64,000 bases of DNA from an uncultured Aquimarina sp. (GTDB lineage: Bacteria > Bacteroidota > Bacteroidia > Flavobacteriales > Flavobacteriaceae). The stretch is taken from NCBI GenBank assembly GCA_947498785.1, contig CANMLS010000002.1, positions 1 to 64,000 on the forward strand, in the 5' to 3' direction. Within the stretch, counting starts at the first letter, position 1. Each line of letters opens with the position of its first letter. Below, one piece after another: positions 62,434-64,000 of the stretch. Position numbers and translations under genes: made by a program. The notes beneath the pieces are model-generated. The model was not told where the DNA came from and did no database searches. It saw only the letters and a program-made list of their open reading frames with translations.

Positions 62434-63252
62434 ATGTCACACAATTTATTAAAAGGCAAAAGAGGAATTATTTTTGGAGCGCTTGATGAAAATTCAATTG
62501 CTTGGAAAACCGCAGAGCGTGTTTTTGAAGAAGGAGGAAGTTTTGTTCTTACAAACGCTCCTGTTGCAATGCGTATGGGTGCAATAAATACTCTTGCAGA
62601 AAAAACTAATGCTCAGGTTATACCTGCAGATGCTACTTCATTAGAAGATTTAGAAAATCTTGTAGAAAAAGCAATGGAAATTTTGGGTGGTAAACTTGAT
62701 TTTATATTACATTCTATAGGGATGTCGGTAAATGTGCGAAAAGGACGTCATTATACTAATCTTAACTATGATTGGAGTCAAAAAGGCTGGGATGTTTCTG
62801 CACTTTCTTTTCATAAAACTATGCAGACGTTATATAAAAAAGAAGCAATGAGCGAGTGGGGAAGCATTGTTGGACTGACATATATGGCAGCACAACGTGT
62901 ATTTCCTGATTATAATGACATGGCAGATAATAAAGCGTATTTAGAATCTATCGCCCGTAGTTTTGGATATTTCTTTGGTAGAGAAAACAAAGTACGTGTG
63001 AATACGATTTCTCAATCACCAACACCTACTACTGCAGGAAAAGGAGTAAAAGGATTTGATGGCTTTATCGAATATGCAGATAAGATGTCACCTTTAGGTA
63101 ATGCTACTGCTTCAGAATGTGCAGATTATACTATTACTTTGTTTTCGGATTTAACCAAAAAAGTTACACTTCAGAACTTATATCACGATGGCGGTTTCTC
63201 AAATATGGGAGTAAGCCAAATGGTTATGGATAAGTTTATAGAAGAAAAATAA
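62434..63252 (+). CDS. fabI: Enoyl-[acyl-carrier-protein] reductase [NADH]
   Basis: 272-residue short-chain dehydrogenase of the FabI type: GIIFGALDENSIAWKTAERV nucleotide region, SIGMSV, catalytic pair Tyr-x6-Lys in YNDMADNK, and the C-terminal NLYHDGGFSNMGVS. It reduces enoyl-ACP in fatty acid elongation and is the target class of triclosan-type inhibitors. Own promoter and terminator. Confidence 0.97.
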   Translation: MSHNLLKGKRGIIFGALDENSIAWKTAERVFEEGGSFVLTNAPVAMRMGAINTLAEKTNAQVIPADATSLEDLENLVEKAMEILGGKLDFILHSIGMSVNVRKGRHYTNLNYDWSQKGWDVSALSFHKTMQTLYKKEAMSEWGSIVGLTYMAAQRVFPDYNDMADNKAYLESIARSFGYFFGRENKVRVNTISQSPTPTTAGKGVKGFDGFIEYADKMSPLGNATASECADYTITLFSDLTKKVTLQNLYHDGGFSNMGVSQMVMDKFIEEK

Positions 63253-63289
63253 ATACAATCTTGTATTAATATAATACATAATACTCATA

Positions 63290-63322
63290 AAATCCCATTC
63301 TTAATTGGTAATGGGATTTTTT
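63290..63322 (+). terminator. Rho-independent terminator of fabI
   Basis: Stem AATCCCATT / AATGGGATT with a 10-base loop followed by a T run, about 40 bases behind the fabI stop and before the glycosyltransferase start. Confidence 0.85.
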
Positions 63323-63340
63323 GTTGGTTACCTTTGTGAT

Positions 63341-64000
63341 ATGGAAATGTATTTCTCCTTTATTATCCCTGTGTATAATAGACCAAATGAAATTAAAGAA
63401 CTGCTAGATAGTATGGCAGTAATGGATTATGATAAAAAGTATGAAATTGTTATCATAGAAGATGGGTCAACTGAGACATCAGATGATATTATTCAGACTT
63501 TTGTAGATAAACTTTTTATAAGTTATTATCAAAAGCCTAATACTGGCCCTGGAGATTCTCGTAATTACGGCATGTGTAAAGCAAAAGGAGATTATTTTAT
63601 TATTTTGGATAGTGATGTAATTCTTCCAAAAAATTATTTATCCAAAGTAGATGAATTTTTAACCAAAAAATTAGTGCATTGTTTTGGAGGTCCAGATGAT
63701 GCACATGAGAGTTTTTCTAATCTTCAGAAAGCGATAAGTTATAGTATGACCTCTTACCTCACAACAGGAGGAATTCGAGGACGAAAAAAAACTTTGGGTA
63801 AATTTCAACCTCGAAGTTTTAATATGGGGTTGTCCAAAGATGCTTTTCAAGACTCTGGAGGGTTTGGAAATATACACCCTGGGGAAGATCCTGATTTAAC
63901 GATAAGGCTATGGAAATTAGGATATGATACCGAATTAATTCCTGACGCAAAAGTTTTTCATAAAAGAAGGATTTCATGGCAAAAATTCTATATACAAGTC
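63341..64000 (+). CDS. Family 2 glycosyltransferase, cut by the window end
   Basis: 220 residues are visible from the ATG at 63341; the frame is open to the last base. GT-A fold signs: FSFIIPVYNRPNEIKELL, EDGSTE as nucleotide-binding motif, ILDSDVILP as the DxD metal site, and GGFGNIHPGEDPDLTIRLW as the acceptor/catalytic region. It transfers a sugar from a nucleotide donor, probably to an envelope glycan. Start could also be the ATG at 63347. Confidence 0.92.
   Translation, partial: MEMYFSFIIPVYNRPNEIKELLDSMAVMDYDKKYEIVIIEDGSTETSDDIIQTFVDKLFISYYQKPNTGPGDSRNYGMCKAKGDYFIILDSDVILPKNYLSKVDEFLTKKLVHCFGGPDDAHESFSNLQKAISYSMTSYLTTGGIRGRKKTLGKFQPRSFNMGLSKDAFQDSGGFGNIHPGEDPDLTIRLWKLGYDTELIPDAKVFHKRRISWQKFYIQV

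Overview
The window looks like a chromosomal segment of a marine-type member of the Flavobacteriaceae (Bacteroidota). The evidence is the strongly AT-rich sequence, promoters of the Bacteroidota type (TTG, about 19 bases, TAnnTTTG), and a type IX secretion / gliding gene set (PorP/SprF, OmpA-PD40 protein, SprB-repeat protein with a gliding-type C-terminal domain, DUF4835/PorD). Lineage-typical families such as DUF6095, DUF6913, DUF4249 with its TonB receptor, and the Bacteroidota-type RpoZ agree. An Aquimarina-like genome would fit, but the genus cannot be proved from the sequence alone.

Layout. 1-100: 3' end of a 5S rRNA gene and its terminator, so an rRNA operon lies to the left. 200-2.7 kb (minus): a periplasmic-TPR hybrid histidine kinase followed by a Cys-rich peptide with a GG-type leader. 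2.87-7.1 kb (minus): a dinB-dnaE2 error-prone polymerase pair whose promoter sits between two copies of an 11-bp palindrome. 7.3-14.5 kb: a secreted coiled-coil protein, a DinB/YfiT-fold enzyme, murQ with DUF6095, a TonB receptor/DUF4249 pair and a serine hydrolase. 14.7-17.85 kb (minus): an ECF sigma / anti-sigma operon with a DUF4097-like secreted protein, a beta-barrel protein and a 55-residue overlapping ORF. 18-28.5 kb (minus): SH3 protein, monomeric isocitrate dehydrogenase, a 970-base gap, rplS, trmD, a membrane coiled-coil protein, long GAPDH and DegP.

28.6-32 kb (plus): dapF, GNAT, mltG and a lysozyme-like protein. 32-34.9 kb (minus): RsmI-like methylase, low-Mr phosphatase, dnaA. 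35-39.5 kb: thioesterase, then a tightly overlapping ribD-HAD-EamA-YigZ operon and a LEA14-like lipoprotein. 39.6-49.8 kb (plus): GNAT, prmC, LOG, ligA, a tandem YhhN-like array in which two of four copies are dead, a decayed stretch, then DUF6913-dapA-Kir channel. 50-55.8 kb (plus): bamD-rpoZ-coaBC-porD(DUF4835)-recN and a CAP lipoprotein. 55.85-61.7 kb (minus): a three-gene type IX secretion cassette with a predicted long leader. 62.4 kb to the end (plus): fabI and a family 2 glycosyltransferase cut by the window edge.

Most of the window is conserved housekeeping: cell wall and lysine synthesis (dapA, dapF, mltG, murQ), translation (rplS, trmD, prmC, RsmI-like), replication and repair (dnaA, ligA, recN, dinB, dnaE2), and cofactors (ribD, coaBC). 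The most unusual parts are the kinase/Cys-rich peptide pair, the twin-palindrome promoter of the mutagenesis cassette, the decaying YhhN array, the 55-residue ORF in the ECF operon, and two long intergenic stretches with structured RNA or promoter signals. No CRISPR array, complete insertion sequence, prophage or tRNA gene was seen.
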